The notes: generated by a model from the sequence alone, not told the origin. A stretch of 64,000 nt of DNA from Evansella tamaricis (GCF_019042215.1 NZ_JAHQCS010000088.1:39901-103900), one strand, 5' to 3'. Positions 7,413 through 15,915 are shown, counted from the stretch's first letter. Program-made: numbers and translations.

Positions 7413-7446
7413 TACACTTAAAGGAACGGCGTGCGTTAGTTCGATA
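7413..7446 (+). repeat. E-family palindromic element, copy 6 (inverted)
   Basis: Contains AACGGCGTGCGTTAGTTCG preceded by CACTTAAAGG. It is the inverted counterpart of copies 1 and 2 and lies 3' of the plus-strand toxin gene, so its orientation relative to the gene it follows is the same as for the minus-strand copies. Confidence 0.6.
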
Positions 7447-7461
7447 AGCAAAAATATATTT

Positions 7462-7495
7462 AAATGGACTTCCAAATTTTAGAAGTCCACTTTTG
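7462..7495 (+). terminator. Terminator-like hairpin
   Basis: AAATGGACTTC pairs with GAAGTCCACTTTT across an ~8-base loop, followed by a short T run. It lies just beyond the E-family copy 6 and before the next gene. Confidence 0.55.
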
Positions 7496-7558
7496 TATAA
7501 AAAATCAACATTAACCGATAACAGAGCCATTTAAGAAAAAAAGAATGGGGGAAAGACA

Positions 7559-7843
7559 ATGCAAAGAAAAGTTTCTGTATTATTTGTATTACTGCTTTTA
7601 ATATTAGTTGCTTGTGGTAACTCAGAACCTGAAATTACTCAAGAGGAAGCAGAATCAATTGTTTTGCAACATCTCACTGAAGACCTCAACAAAGATAAAA
7701 ATGAAATTAAAATAAAATCAGTAAGCAACGATTCGGGAAATTATATTGTTGAATGGGAAATCGAAGAGGGCTGTGAGTTTGGTTCTGTCCAAGTTGATGA
7801 CCAAAGCGGCGATATACTAGAAGCTGAGGAATCTAATTGTTAG
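7559..7843 (+). CDS. Small lipoprotein with a PepSY-like domain
   Basis: A 94-residue secreted protein: basic start MQRKVSVLF, hydrophobic core and lipobox LILVACG, so a diacylglycerol-anchored lipoprotein on the outer face of the membrane. The mature part (EPEITQEEAESIVLQHL, YIVEWEIEEGCEFGSVQVDD, GDILEAEESNC) has the helix-plus-strands pattern of PepSY-type modules, many of which bind or inhibit proteases. Two cysteines in the mature part could pair. ATG 7559 follows GGGGGAAAG. Single-gene unit. Confidence 0.65.
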   Translation: MQRKVSVLFVLLLLILVACGNSEPEITQEEAESIVLQHLTEDLNKDKNEIKIKSVSNDSGNYIVEWEIEEGCEFGSVQVDDQSGDILEAEESNC

Positions 7844-7896
7844 GTTAATAAAAAAATGCAAAAGTTGCTCTAAATAGAAAACGGTTAGCATAAGGC

Positions 7897-7938
7897 AAAT
7901 AAAAATAAAATCAGAGTTCTGCTTTTATTTTTATTTTT
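7897..7938 (+). terminator. Rho-independent terminator (A/T-only stem)
   Basis: AAATAAAAATAAAA and TTTTATTTTTATTT are exact complements around a 12-base loop, ending in a T-rich run. Just ahead of it, at 7874-7893, AAAACGGTTAGCATAA may be a shortened E-family copy. Confidence 0.65.
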
Positions 7939-7972
7939 CGAATTTCTGAGCTAAAGGGATATTCATTATATA

Positions 7973-8012
7973 AAATTGTCCATATACACTGGTTAGTATA
8001 TATGGACAATTT
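7973..8012. repeat. Strong palindrome, function unclear
   Basis: AAATTGTCCATATA and TATATATGGACAATTT pair over about 14 bases with a short loop. No T tract follows directly, and no gene start lies close by, so it may be a processed terminator or a small repeat. A related half-sequence (TATATGGACAATATGG) occurs near 35697. Confidence 0.4.
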
Positions 8013-8176
8013 GTACAGCATCTTCTAATAAATTTTTTGCACTGATCTAATGATAAATCCTATTATACCAATAAAATTGAGTGTTAAGTTAGCACACAAT
8101 TTGAAACTCAATCAGCTATACATTTTGATATTTGTGATAGGTAACAGAACCCGGTACGGTTTTTGCCCGGTTCTTC

Positions 8177-9121
8177 TTATAATTCTTTTAATGCCCTTTG
8201 ACATAAATACCATACTTGTTCTTGATTTTCCTTTTGATCAGCATAAGGGGGATAATAGGCGTTTCCCGTAAGCTGTTTCACCTGCATCACTGCATTTGGC
8301 TTCAGGTGTCCTGGATTCATTACTTCCTTTTTATCATTGATGAGTTTACCGGAAATATTTCGGAATTCCTCTGATGTACACATATCGTAATAGATACTAG
8401 CCATTTTTTCAGGGGGAGGAAAGAAAAGGTTTTGGATTCGGGCGATGGCACGCCATCCAGTGGTCACCTTTTGCAGTGTTTCTTTCGACATTTTTGCCCC
8501 ATTGATCTGAAGTGCGTTTACTTTTATCCCTTCTCCTTTCCATTCCTCTGCTAGGCGGAAAGTTAGCATGACAAGGGCCATTTTGGAGTGGGCATACATT
8601 TTATAAACACTGAAACCCTTCGTATTGTCGATTTCACCGATGATTTGATCAAAATTAATCTTCCACATTGGATCAAAAAATTGTTTCACGATATTGCTTG
8701 ACGCATGTAAAATTCTTGGATCGTCAGCGTTTTTGAGATGGCCGAGTAAGAGGTCTGTCAGTAAATAGGGGCCGATGACATTTGTCGCAAAGGTTAGTTC
8801 TACATTATCCGGACTGAGACGGTATTTTTCCCCGTGGTTAAAATAGGCAGCATTATGAATTAAAATATCCAAATGGCTGTAACATGCTTGAAATTCCTTG
8901 GAGAATGCCTGGATAGAGGTGAACGAACTCATATCCAGTTCCATTAGCTTTACATTAGGATTGTTTGTTTCACTACAAATCTTCTTTTGCACCTTCTCAC
9001 TTTTCTCGAGATTACGGCAAGCCATAATGACAGTAAACCCATTGCTGGCAAATAAAGTTGCAGCAGCTTTCCCAATCCCAGAATTAGCCCCAGTTATGAT
9101 GACGATCCTTTTCTTTTCCAC
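8177..9121 (-). CDS. Short-chain dehydrogenase/reductase (retinol dehydrogenase-like)
   Basis: A 314-residue NAD(P)-dependent oxidoreductase of the classical/extended SDR group. The cofactor loop TGANSGIGKAAA is near residue 10, a D of LMELDMSSFTS near 65, NNAG appears as IHNAAYF near 95, and the catalytic YAHSK (Y-x-x-x-K) near 185. The pattern resembles retinol-dehydrogenase-like SDRs (ACRNLEKSEK after the second strand, indicating NADP preference). GTG 9121 has AAGGGG eight bases upstream. Monocistronic; substrate unknown. Confidence 0.88.
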   Translation of the reverse strand: MEKKRIVIITGANSGIGKAAATLFASNGFTVIMACRNLEKSEKVQKKICSETNNPNVKLMELDMSSFTSIQAFSKEFQACYSHLDILIHNAAYFNHGEKYRLSPDNVELTFATNVIGPYLLTDLLLGHLKNADDPRILHASSNIVKQFFDPMWKINFDQIIGEIDNTKGFSVYKMYAHSKMALVMLTFRLAEEWKGEGIKVNALQINGAKMSKETLQKVTTGWRAIARIQNLFFPPPEKMASIYYDMCTSEEFRNISGKLINDKKEVMNPGHLKPNAVMQVKQLTGNAYYPPYADQKENQEQVWYLCQRALKEL

Positions 9122-9488
9122 ATATACTGCCCCTTTGAAAAATTTTTTTTAATCCATTACAAGAGTGCTTGAGTGCACGCTTTGAACGACGTCTTCCCCT
9201 TACTATTCTAGCTTAATATAAAACAAAGAAGGACGTTTTTTCATCAATGAAATGACAGATGTGTGAATGGTTGAGGTATAAAGTGGTATTCTGCTCACTT
9301 TCCATAGGGGAGAATTGAATCATGAACATCATCTGTGTCACAGGAACCTTTTGGAAGAAAAACCACTGGCCAGGCATTTGTAGCATACGTGAATCTTAAT
9401 AAAATGTGAACTTTATACATGTGTGTAATAACATGTAAATATGATGGCAAACTATTCTTTATCTGAATTATTGGAGGTTATTATTTTT
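9122..9488. other. Intergenic stretch between divergent genes
   Basis: Nothing firmly coding. A 25-codon frame at 9322-9399 has GGGGAG upstream (product begins MNIICVTGTFWKKNH) but no other support. Promoters for the divergent SDR and DUF3231 genes must lie here; none is clear. Confidence 0.3.
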
Positions 9489-10487
9489 ATGATGGAAAAG
9501 AAAATTAACTTGACCGCATCAGAGATTGGTTCTCTCTGGGCAAGTTATATTACAGAAAGTGCAACGATTCCAATATTAAAATATTTCCTAAAAATAGTGG
9601 AGGATATGGAGGTGAAATTGGTACTGGAAACAGCCCTACATTACTCTGAAGAACATTTAGTGGAGCTTGCTAGTATTTTCAAACAGGAAAATTATCCTAT
9701 TCCAATTGGTTTCTCTGAAGCAGATGTCAATGTTAAGGCACCACGTCTTTATTCTGATACATATACACTATATTTTATTAGAAGTATGGGGAAGGCAGGT
9801 ATTGCAGCGAATGGAGCTTCCGTATCTTCCGCAGCAAGGGAAGATATAAGAAAATTATATAGTAAATATTTGAGCACAGCAGTTAAAGTAGAGGATGAGG
9901 CGAAAAAAGTCCTACTGGCAAAGGGTTTATTTGTCCGGCCGCCCCATTTACCAATTCCTAAAAATCCTGAATTTGTCCAGAGTGATAAATTCCTGAGGGG
10001 ATGGCTTGGGAAAAGAAGGCCATTAACTGCTGAAGAAATAACTCATATTTATATGAATTATATAAATAACCTCTATGGTGTATCACTACTAATGGGTTTT
10101 GCACAAGTAGCTCAAAACGAAAAAGTAAAAAAACATTTTATTAGGGGAGTAGATCTATCAAAGGACATTTTAGATGTTTTGAAAATATTACTGGATGAAA
10201 GTAACCTACCTGCCCCTATGACTTGGGATGCAGAAGTTAGTGATTCCACAGTACCTCCGTTTTCAGATAAATTGATGTTATTCCAATGTAATGCACTGAC
10301 ATCCATTTCATTGGCTAATATTGGCGGCTCCATTGCATTGAGTTTCCGACGTGATATTGCAGCAAAATATGTGAAGCAGTTAGGAAGTGTAGGTCTTTAT
10401 GCAGAAGACGGAGCAGAGTTAATGATTAGGAGTGGATGGTTTGAATCCCCTCCACATTCTGCTGACAGAAAAGAATTAATGGAATAA
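9489..10487 (+). CDS. DUF3231 family protein (two-repeat)
   Basis: About 332 residues made of two homologous halves: both begin with a T-A-x-E-I helix (LTASEIGSLWASYI near 7, LTAEEITHIYMNYI near 185), pass through a P-I/P-A segment (YPIPIGFSEADVN; LPAPMTWDAEV), an SDKLMLF/YSDTYTLYF motif, an R-x-D-I element (AREDIRKLYS; FRRDIAAKYV) and end with LFVRPPHLPIP / WFESPPHSADR. This is the DUF3231 pattern, common in spore formers and of unknown function. ATG 9489 (or 9492) lies 11 bases after GGAGG and matches the start of the paralogue at 48204; the frame runs further upstream to 9441 without a ribosome site. Confidence 0.85.
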   Translation: MMEKKINLTASEIGSLWASYITESATIPILKYFLKIVEDMEVKLVLETALHYSEEHLVELASIFKQENYPIPIGFSEADVNVKAPRLYSDTYTLYFIRSMGKAGIAANGASVSSAAREDIRKLYSKYLSTAVKVEDEAKKVLLAKGLFVRPPHLPIPKNPEFVQSDKFLRGWLGKRRPLTAEEITHIYMNYINNLYGVSLLMGFAQVAQNEKVKKHFIRGVDLSKDILDVLKILLDESNLPAPMTWDAEVSDSTVPPFSDKLMLFQCNALTSISLANIGGSIALSFRRDIAAKYVKQLGSVGLYAEDGAELMIRSGWFESPPHSADRKELME

Positions 10488-10507
10488 AACGGTGATCTTT
10501 CAAGGAT

Positions 10508-10562
10508 AAAGTGCCTGACCCCAATAGGGAAATATATTCCCGTGCCGGAAGTCAGGCACTTT
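10508..10562. terminator. Long palindromic terminator (D family)
   Basis: AAAGTGCCTGAC and GTCAGGCACTTT are exact complements 31 bases apart, with an imperfect inner hairpin. It lies between converging genes and can stop both. The CCTGACCCC type recurs at 36744-36810. Confidence 0.7.
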
Positions 10563-10581
10563 GAACCCCTAAAAAACAAAA

Positions 10582-11643
10582 TTATAATACGGATTTGATG
10601 ATTTTCATCATTGCTTTCCCTGCAGCTGCATGTCCAGCACCGTTTATCTGGTTCGTGGTTCCACAAAAGTAAAGATTTGTGTCAGGATTATACCATGCAA
10701 AAGACCCTGTTTGCCCCCAGAATCCTATGATTTCTTTTATGGGTTTAAAGGGAGAAATGATACGTGGAGTGAAAAGTTTTTCCAAACCTATTCCATAGTA
10801 AAAAACACTAGGTGGTGGTAGTATCAAGTTCCATTTTTTTAATTCTTCGATCTTCTCCTTTGGAAAAAAACGACCTTTAAAAAATTCTTTTAAGAAAACC
10901 ATTAATTCCTCAGCGGTTGATACGATTCCACCTTCCGCTGGTACAGATACCATATAATTTGGTAACCATAGTTTTGTAGATTTATAGTAGAAAGGTACAG
11001 GTAATTTATCAGCAGTATCTTTGAAAACATAGGTATGGACTAATCCAAGTTCATCAAAAATAAATTCCTTAAATACTTGATCAATACTATTCTCAGTAAT
11101 TATTTCAATAATTCTCCCAAGTAGTTGATAGTTAGTATCTGAATAAGCAGCTTTCCCTTTTTTTCCGGGGACAAAATTAGGGGTAAGTTTTTTTACTGTT
11201 TGAATCGTTGTTTCTAAATCCCAGGATTGATCATTTCCTTCCAGCAAAAGGGAAGCCGCTGTTTGCCCATTCGGTTGCTTATGAAAAAAATAATCAGGAA
11301 TGCCAGAGGTGTTAGAAATTAAATGTTTAATAGTAATAACGTCAGAGTAGTCTGTTCCTTTAAGTACATGAAGTCCTTGTGTGTATTCATTAGGCAAATA
11401 TTTAGTGATTTTATCATCCAGACTACATTTCCCTTCTCCTACTAAACGCATGACAATTGCTGTAACATATAGTTTTGTTACACTGGCGATAAAGAATTTA
11501 CTTTCTTTTTCCATCTCACCTACAGTACCTGTCCATGAAAATGAATTATCACCACTTTCCACACGAAGTACCGCACTAAAAACATTCTTTTTGTTCCCCA
11601 TTTCTTGTATCGACTGATTAAGCAAATCTTCATTTATTGTCAT
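10582..11643 (-). CDS. Beta-lactamase-fold serine hydrolase (class C / PBP4* type)
   Basis: A 353-residue serine hydrolase of the beta-lactamase/transpeptidase fold. The catalytic S-x-x-K is in FIASVTKLY near residue 53-56, the Y-x-N position reads YSDTNYQLLG near 166 (D in place of N), and the third motif is GQTGSFAWY near 309. Such proteins act as D-amino-acid peptidases, esterases or peptidoglycan hydrolases; true resistance is not implied. There is no signal peptide, so a cytoplasmic esterase-like role is likely. ATG 11643 follows GGGGGC. Monocistronic, ending near the shared D-type terminator. Confidence 0.85.
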   Translation of the reverse strand: MTINEDLLNQSIQEMGNKKNVFSAVLRVESGDNSFSWTGTVGEMEKESKFFIASVTKLYVTAIVMRLVGEGKCSLDDKITKYLPNEYTQGLHVLKGTDYSDVITIKHLISNTSGIPDYFFHKQPNGQTAASLLLEGNDQSWDLETTIQTVKKLTPNFVPGKKGKAAYSDTNYQLLGRIIEIITENSIDQVFKEFIFDELGLVHTYVFKDTADKLPVPFYYKSTKLWLPNYMVSVPAEGGIVSTAEELMVFLKEFFKGRFFPKEKIEELKKWNLILPPPSVFYYGIGLEKLFTPRIISPFKPIKEIIGFWGQTGSFAWYNPDTNLYFCGTTNQINGAGHAAAGKAMMKIIKSVL

Positions 11644-11981
11644 CGAATTGCCCCCTTCACCGTCTATAATATTTATTAAATCATATAAACATAATCATTT
11701 ATACAAGGATTTTTATTATGAAAACATGGGAACGGTGCAAGACGAGTGAAAAAGCAAAAATATGTATATTCCCACCTTCTATTCTATTATTCTTAGCATA
11801 AAGTATTAAACATGTATAAATTCAAAACTTTATATTACTTCATAAAGCTCACATTCTAAATATAAGTGAAATTTTAAATCACATCTTCATCAAATATATT
11901 TCTCCCAGTTACTATGTATTAAAGTTAATACTATTTTTTCTGTTGTAAGGGGAGTAACTCAGAAGTCAGATAATTTCGAAA
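11644..11981. other. Intergenic stretch without a gene
   Basis: AT-rich, no frame with a ribosome site on either strand. It should hold the promoter of the minus-strand hydrolase; no clear boxes were found. Confidence 0.4.
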
Positions 11982-12008
11982 AAAGTATACATATACGTGG
12001 TATACTTT
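11982..12008. promoter_or_regulatory. 27-bp perfect palindrome upstream of spoVS
   Basis: AAAGTATAC and GTATACTTT are exact 9-base inverted repeats separated by nine bases (ATATACGTG). The symmetry and half-site spacing are those of a dimeric repressor operator. It lies about 120 bases ahead of the spoVS start codon. No regulator gene is next to it. Confidence 0.5.
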
Positions 12009-12130
12009 GGATACTAAGGAGTTTGGAAGTGAATTGGCACATGGGAGGAGCTGGGACAAAGGGCGTTCGTGCAATCGCAAGCTAGGAAAATATTCAAAAA
12101 TTTAGTTTTGATTGAGCAGGAGGAGTAGAA

Positions 12131-12391
12131 TTGGAGATACTAAGGGTATCATCGAAGTCAAATCCAAATTCAATTGCTGGGGCAATCGCTGGTGTGATTA
12201 GGGAGCAGGGGAAAACGGAGATTCAGGCCGTTGGTGCAGGTGCCATTAATCAGGCGATTAAGGGAATAGCCATTGCCCGGGGATTTGTAGCGCCGAGTGG
12301 AATTAATCTTATCTGTATTCCTGCATTTACGTCTATATCGATTAATAAAGAGGAACGTACAGCCATTAAGTTGATTGTGGAGCCGAGATAG
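12131..12391 (+). CDS. spoVS: Stage V sporulation protein S
   Basis: An 86-residue Alba-fold protein needed at stage V of sporulation, affecting coat assembly and septation in Bacillus subtilis; probably nucleic-acid binding. The sequence matches the family over its full length: EILRVSSKSNPNSIAGAIAG, QAVGAGAINQAIKGIAIARG, then FVAPSGINLICIPAFT and ERTAIKLIVEPR at the end. The start is TTG 12131 with AGGAGG upstream. Monocistronic. Several residues differ from the highly conserved Bacillus orthologue (for example KGI for KAV), so it could be a second, diverged spoVS copy. Confidence 0.95.
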   Translation: MEILRVSSKSNPNSIAGAIAGVIREQGKTEIQAVGAGAINQAIKGIAIARGFVAPSGINLICIPAFTSISINKEERTAIKLIVEPR

Positions 12392-12452
12392 GATTGACAT
12401 GGAAGAACGGGTCTTGTTAGCACAGAGGAGCTAGAAAAAATGTAAACTGGAG

Positions 12453-12546
12453 GCTGGGATATCACGAAAGTGTTTACTAGAATAGGGAAGAATCAACGAT
12501 CATTTCGTTCGAATTTGCCATTGGTGAAAACACTTTTGTCCCAGCT
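12453..12546. repeat. Imperfect inverted repeat between converging genes
   Basis: GCTGGGATATCACGAAAGTG on the left mirrors CACTTTTGTCCCAGC on the right, about 60 bases apart. The GCTGGGACAAA word also occurs near 12052. Possibly a long terminator structure for spoVS and the pentapeptide gene, or a small mobile hairpin element. Confidence 0.45.
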
Positions 12547-12560
12547 ACTCTTCAAACCGT

Positions 12561-13199
12561 TTATTCTTTAATCTTCAACCCTAATAATTGAACGAATCCG
12601 ATGGCCTGTGCAGACGATACTTCGCAGCCTTCTAATAGTTCCATAGAAACACTTAGTTTGGAAAAACTGCAGCTGCTTAAATCGATGCCATGGAGTGGGG
12701 TGCTTACAAAGTTTGCTTTGTTAAGGTCACAATACTCAAATGCTATTTTTTTTACTTTGCATTCATAAAAATCGGCACTTTGGAGAGAGCAGGACTTGAA
12801 TTTAACCTGTTTAAAATTCCCATAACCGAAGGCACTGAAGTCAGCATGACAGTTTTGAAAGAGAGCATTACTGAGGGTTGCTCCGGAAAGGTTTAATCCT
12901 AACAACTTACAATCGTTAAACTCTACTCGATGGATAATCGCATCGCTGAAGTCAGCATTCGACAAATCACATTTTTCAAAAATACAGTCAGTCAGTTCCA
13001 TATGCTGAAAGGATATTTCGCTAAATGTAACGTTCTTAAATAGCACTTGGTCGAAGCATAAGTTACTCCGTTCCTCCCCAAATATTTCACAATCACTAAC
13101 ACGGGACATCATCAACCGGTCATCTTCCAGTTGGGAAAAAGCCCCATCCGAAAGGGCAGAAGGCATTTTTGGTTTCGTAATTTTAAATGCGCTGGTCAT
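12561..13199 (-). CDS. Pentapeptide repeat protein (Qnr-like)
   Basis: A 212-residue right-handed beta-helix protein. The A(D/N)LxX rhythm is evident from residue ~40 on (LTDCIFEKCDLSNADFSDAI, FNDCKLLGLNLSGATLSNAL, FKSCSLQSADFYECKVKKI, FEYCDLNKANFVSTPLHGI), with the break loop GYG near 135 as in Qnr proteins, which mimic DNA and protect gyrase from quinolones. Length and layout fit chromosomal Qnr-like proteins of Gram-positives, but resistance cannot be inferred. ATG 13199 follows GGGGATGG. Confidence 0.85.
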   Translation of the reverse strand: MTSAFKITKPKMPSALSDGAFSQLEDDRLMMSRVSDCEIFGEERSNLCFDQVLFKNVTFSEISFQHMELTDCIFEKCDLSNADFSDAIIHRVEFNDCKLLGLNLSGATLSNALFQNCHADFSAFGYGNFKQVKFKSCSLQSADFYECKVKKIAFEYCDLNKANFVSTPLHGIDLSSCSFSKLSVSMELLEGCEVSSAQAIGFVQLLGLKIKE

Positions 13200-13591
13200 T
13201 TGATCGTATCCATCCCCTCTAGTCTAACTCCTATACCATTCCATTTCATGGAGTAATTAGAAAAAAATTTTTAGAGTATTAATCCATCTTCCATTTTAGT
13301 GCTTTAAAATATTGGATACAAGAATGTGACTCTAATTTGAAGTAAAAAAATCCTTATGGTGTGGCTAAAATGGCGAATAAATATGGCATTCTGGCGATAG
13401 CCTGTGCTGGATACTTGTAAATAATGTGATACCCTAAATGGTTTACATAAGGTAGCGCTTCGTTTTTGTTCCGTTTCCCCCATTTGCCCCATTGGCAAGA
13501 GTCACAAAAAATACAATTAATGGAATCTTTCAAACCAAATAATTTCTATATAATGGAACTAGAAAAAGATGCTTTAATGGGAGGCTTGGGA
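13200..13591. other. Intergenic stretch without a gene
   Basis: No frame with a start signal. An open frame upstream of the next gene reaches back to 13466 but its first 42 codons have no ribosome site and look non-coding. Confidence 0.4.
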
Positions 13592-14005
13592 ATGAAGGAT
13601 AAGCTTATCGGTGTTTTTAAGCATGGCTTTTTATTATTTTGTATTATCTTTGCAATGACAACTCTCGTTAGCAGCCCTTTGCAACTTTTGAACGGTCAGA
13701 CTACGGACACGAACTTCCATATCTTAAATCGGGCAGTGATTGTATTCATTGCTGTCATTACCATTTTGCTGTTTCTTAAAATAAAGCTTAAAAGTAAAGT
13801 ACTAACCTATTTTGTACCCTATGTCATCTCCATGGTGATTGTTTTCTTTTATGTATGGTTAACCGGCTTTTTTGTATCCTTACATCCAGATGCTTACCGA
13901 GATATTTTTTTTAATTTTACAGGTGTAACAATTTGTGTCGTAGTTGTTCTGCTTCTTATAGATAGAACAAAAAACAAAAAACGTAAAATGAAGAATATAG
14001 CCTAA
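13592..14005 (+). CDS. Four-span membrane protein (DUF6608-like)
   Basis: A 137-residue integral membrane protein starting MKDKLIGVFKHGFLLFCIIF, with hydrophobic segments near residues 9-28, 47-64, 72-97 and 108-126 and a basic tail. ATG 13592 has GGGAGG eight bases upstream and gives a clean membrane N-terminus. The opening (KHGFLLFCIIFAMTTLVSS) resembles small Bacillaceae/Clostridia membrane proteins grouped as DUF6608; that name is from memory of the pattern and is tentative. Function unknown; monocistronic with its own terminator. Confidence 0.65.
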   Translation: MKDKLIGVFKHGFLLFCIIFAMTTLVSSPLQLLNGQTTDTNFHILNRAVIVFIAVITILLFLKIKLKSKVLTYFVPYVISMVIVFFYVWLTGFFVSLHPDAYRDIFFNFTGVTICVVVVLLLIDRTKNKKRKMKNIA

Positions 14006-14063
14006 AGGGGATAGAAAAAATAGCTTACTAGATAACACCTTTTCACAGTTTGGATTGGCAGGG

Positions 14064-14089
14064 GGATCTACGTTGTAGATCCTCTTTTT
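14064..14089 (+). terminator. Rho-independent terminator
   Basis: GGATCTAC-GTT-GTAGATCC is a perfect 8-bp hairpin followed by TCTTTTT. It terminates the membrane-protein gene and is directly followed by an A-family repeat. Confidence 0.85.
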
Positions 14090-14090
14090 A

Positions 14091-14386
14091 AAAGGTAAGA
14101 ATTTATAAGTTTTTGCACCTTCGGGCAAGTTGTCTAGCTCTAGCGCCTACTCGCTGCGGGGCACTTCGGAAGTGACAACTGAAGTCAAAGAGCGGACTTC
14201 TGTTGTCATTCCTGCACTGCCCTACGCTCGTGAGCTTAGGCGATTACGCTTTTCTTGTTGTCTAGCTCCAGCGCCTACTCGCTGCGGGACACTTCGGAAA
14301 TGACAACCGAAGTCAAAGAGCGGACTTCTGTTGTCATTCCTCCACTGCCCTACGCTCGTGAGCCTAGGCGCTTGCGCTTTTCTTGT
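14091..14386 (+). repeat. A-family repeat, two tandem 128-bp units
   Basis: A leader (AAGGTAAGAATTTATAAG, TTTTTGCACCTTCGGGCA) is followed by two near-identical 128-base units starting TTGTCTAGCT at 14130 and 14258. Each unit contains GCTGCGGG, CACTTCGGAA, an inverted pair GACAACTGAAGTC / GACTTCTGTTGTC, and GCCCTACGCTCGTGAGC. The same leader plus double unit recurs at 47829; single or degenerate copies lie at 44720 and 61562. Confidence 0.9.
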
Positions 14387-14505
14387 GTATAAAGGGGCTA
14401 GTAAAAACGGTCCCTTTAACAAAAAACTAGCCTCATCCTTTTCTTTTTTAGAGCCTACGTAATAGATGGAAGGGCAATTCTAAAAGAAAACGGAGGTCGA
14501 GGGAA

Positions 14506-15495
14506 ATGAAACGGAAGTATATGACAGAGAATGACTGTTATCAATCTGGGAGAAAAATTAACCCAAAGGGTATTATGATCCATTCCACCGCAGTCCCTGG
14601 CGTTATGGCAGCGGCTTGGTTTTCCCGTTGGAACAAGTCTTATTTGAAAGGGGAAATCAACCGGCAAGTATGTGTCCATGCATTTGTGGATGATCAGGAA
14701 GTGTGGCAGTATCTTCCGTGGGATCACCGTGGCTGGCATGCGGGAGGTACGGCAAATGACACTCATATTGGGATTGAAATTTGTGAGCCCGGTGGTTTTT
14801 CCTATGGGAAAGGAGTGACGATGGTGGGATATGATGCTGCGAAGCAAGAGGCTTATTTCCGAAGAGCCTGGAAGAACACCATCAACCTTTGTGTCTTTCT
14901 TTGTGAAAAATATGGTTGGACAGAAGAGAACATCATTTGCCACTCCGAAGGGGCGAAAAGGAAAATAGCAAGTAACCATGCCGATGTTATGCATTGGTTT
15001 CCAAAACATAAGGAAAGTATGGACACCTTTCGGAAAGAAGTGAATAAAGCACTTAGCAGGGCTCTGGAGAGGGAAGGGAAACAAAAAGTTGGTCTGTTTC
15101 AAGAAGGGGATATAGTAGAAATCATCGATTCTGCAAAATTGTATTATCCAGGTGGACCATTGATCCCTGAGTGGGTTAAAAAGGAGTATCACAAAGTATT
15201 ACAGGTTACTTCCAATGGAAAAACCGTGACCAAAGGTGGGGCAGAATGTGTCTTACTAGGGAAGAAGGTTAATATCCAAAACAGAAAAGAATCGGATGGA
15301 ATTATGACTTGGGTCGATACGAAATGTTTAAGAGTAATAGAGTTAAGCTCTCAACCCACAAAGGATGTGAGGCCACCAGAGGAAAAACAGTATTTTCGGG
15401 TGCAAGTGGGGGCTTTTACACATAGAGAACATGCACAATCCATGGTGGATAAGTTAAAAAGGGCTGGATTCGAGGGGATTATTCAAGTTCACTGA
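14506..15495 (+). CDS. N-acetylmuramoyl-L-alanine amidase with C-terminal SPOR-like repeat
   Basis: A 329-residue peptidoglycan hydrolase. Residues ~20-175 form an Amidase_2 (zinc amidase) domain: IMIHSTAVPG provides the first histidine, WDHRGWHAGG and THIGIEICEPGG are the conserved core, and ICHSEGAKRKIASNHADV carries the later ligand region. The last ~40 residues (YFRVQVGAFTHREHAQSMV) are a SPOR-type peptidoglycan-binding segment cut short after one repeat. No signal peptide is visible, as in phage- or sporulation-type amidases released by lysis. ATG 14506 follows GGAGG. Monocistronic. Confidence 0.88.
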   Translation: MKRKYMTENDCYQSGRKINPKGIMIHSTAVPGVMAAAWFSRWNKSYLKGEINRQVCVHAFVDDQEVWQYLPWDHRGWHAGGTANDTHIGIEICEPGGFSYGKGVTMVGYDAAKQEAYFRRAWKNTINLCVFLCEKYGWTEENIICHSEGAKRKIASNHADVMHWFPKHKESMDTFRKEVNKALSRALEREGKQKVGLFQEGDIVEIIDSAKLYYPGGPLIPEWVKKEYHKVLQVTSNGKTVTKGGAECVLLGKKVNIQNRKESDGIMTWVDTKCLRVIELSSQPTKDVRPPEEKQYFRVQVGAFTHREHAQSMVDKLKRAGFEGIIQVH

Positions 15496-15611
15496 GTTAA
15501 GAATTCAACCTTATTATCCATTGAAATGCAAGATAAAAGTAAATAAATCACCTTCTGTTGTTGCTTCGACAAGGTATGAAGACCTATTTAATAGAATTCC
15601 TCTGTTTACTC

Positions 15612-15834
15612 GAAGAAGTGAATGGCGGTACTGTCTCTTCCTCTGCCAGTACCTCTCTGTAGTGTATCCGTCCATCGGGCAAAACGCCACGTCCTGTGGC
15701 ATGCCCGATATTAGGACGTCCTGTCCGTCGAGACAAATCGTTGCCCATTCGGTGAAGCTTTGCTCTTTCCTGCGGGAATAGCGCGAGCTGAAGATCCCGC
15801 AGACGTGGTTTTGGCGTTGAGGAGGCTGAGGCTG
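15612..15834 (-). repeat. B-family repeat, copy 1
   Basis: GC-richer than its surroundings. Shares GAAGTG-AATGGCGG, CTGTCTCTTCCTCTGC, CCGTCGAGACAAATCG, GAGCTGAAGATCCCGCAGAC and GAGGAGGCTGAGGC with the copy at 38245-38494 (inverted relative to it), and the block around 15665-15710 (GGGCAAAACGCCACGTCCTG) with the copy at 24974. Confidence 0.8.
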
Positions 15835-15915
15835 TATTTTTTATCCAAGTAGTTAATTTTGGTATTATATATTACTATAAGGTGATTTTAAATAAATAGT
15901 TTTAAGGAGATAGAA

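Noticed and set aside
4107..7446. Classical integron attC sites
   Set aside because: The palindromes are ~26 bases, lack the R and L box pairs of attC, and no integron integrase is present; kept only as an analogy in the findings.
12561..13199. Calling the pentapeptide protein a quinolone resistance gene
   Set aside because: The beta-helix is clear but chromosomal Qnr-like proteins often have no resistance role; the sequence cannot decide.
14455..15192. 245-codon minus-strand frame
   Set aside because: Antisense to the amidase gene, which has clear domain motifs and a good ribosome site.
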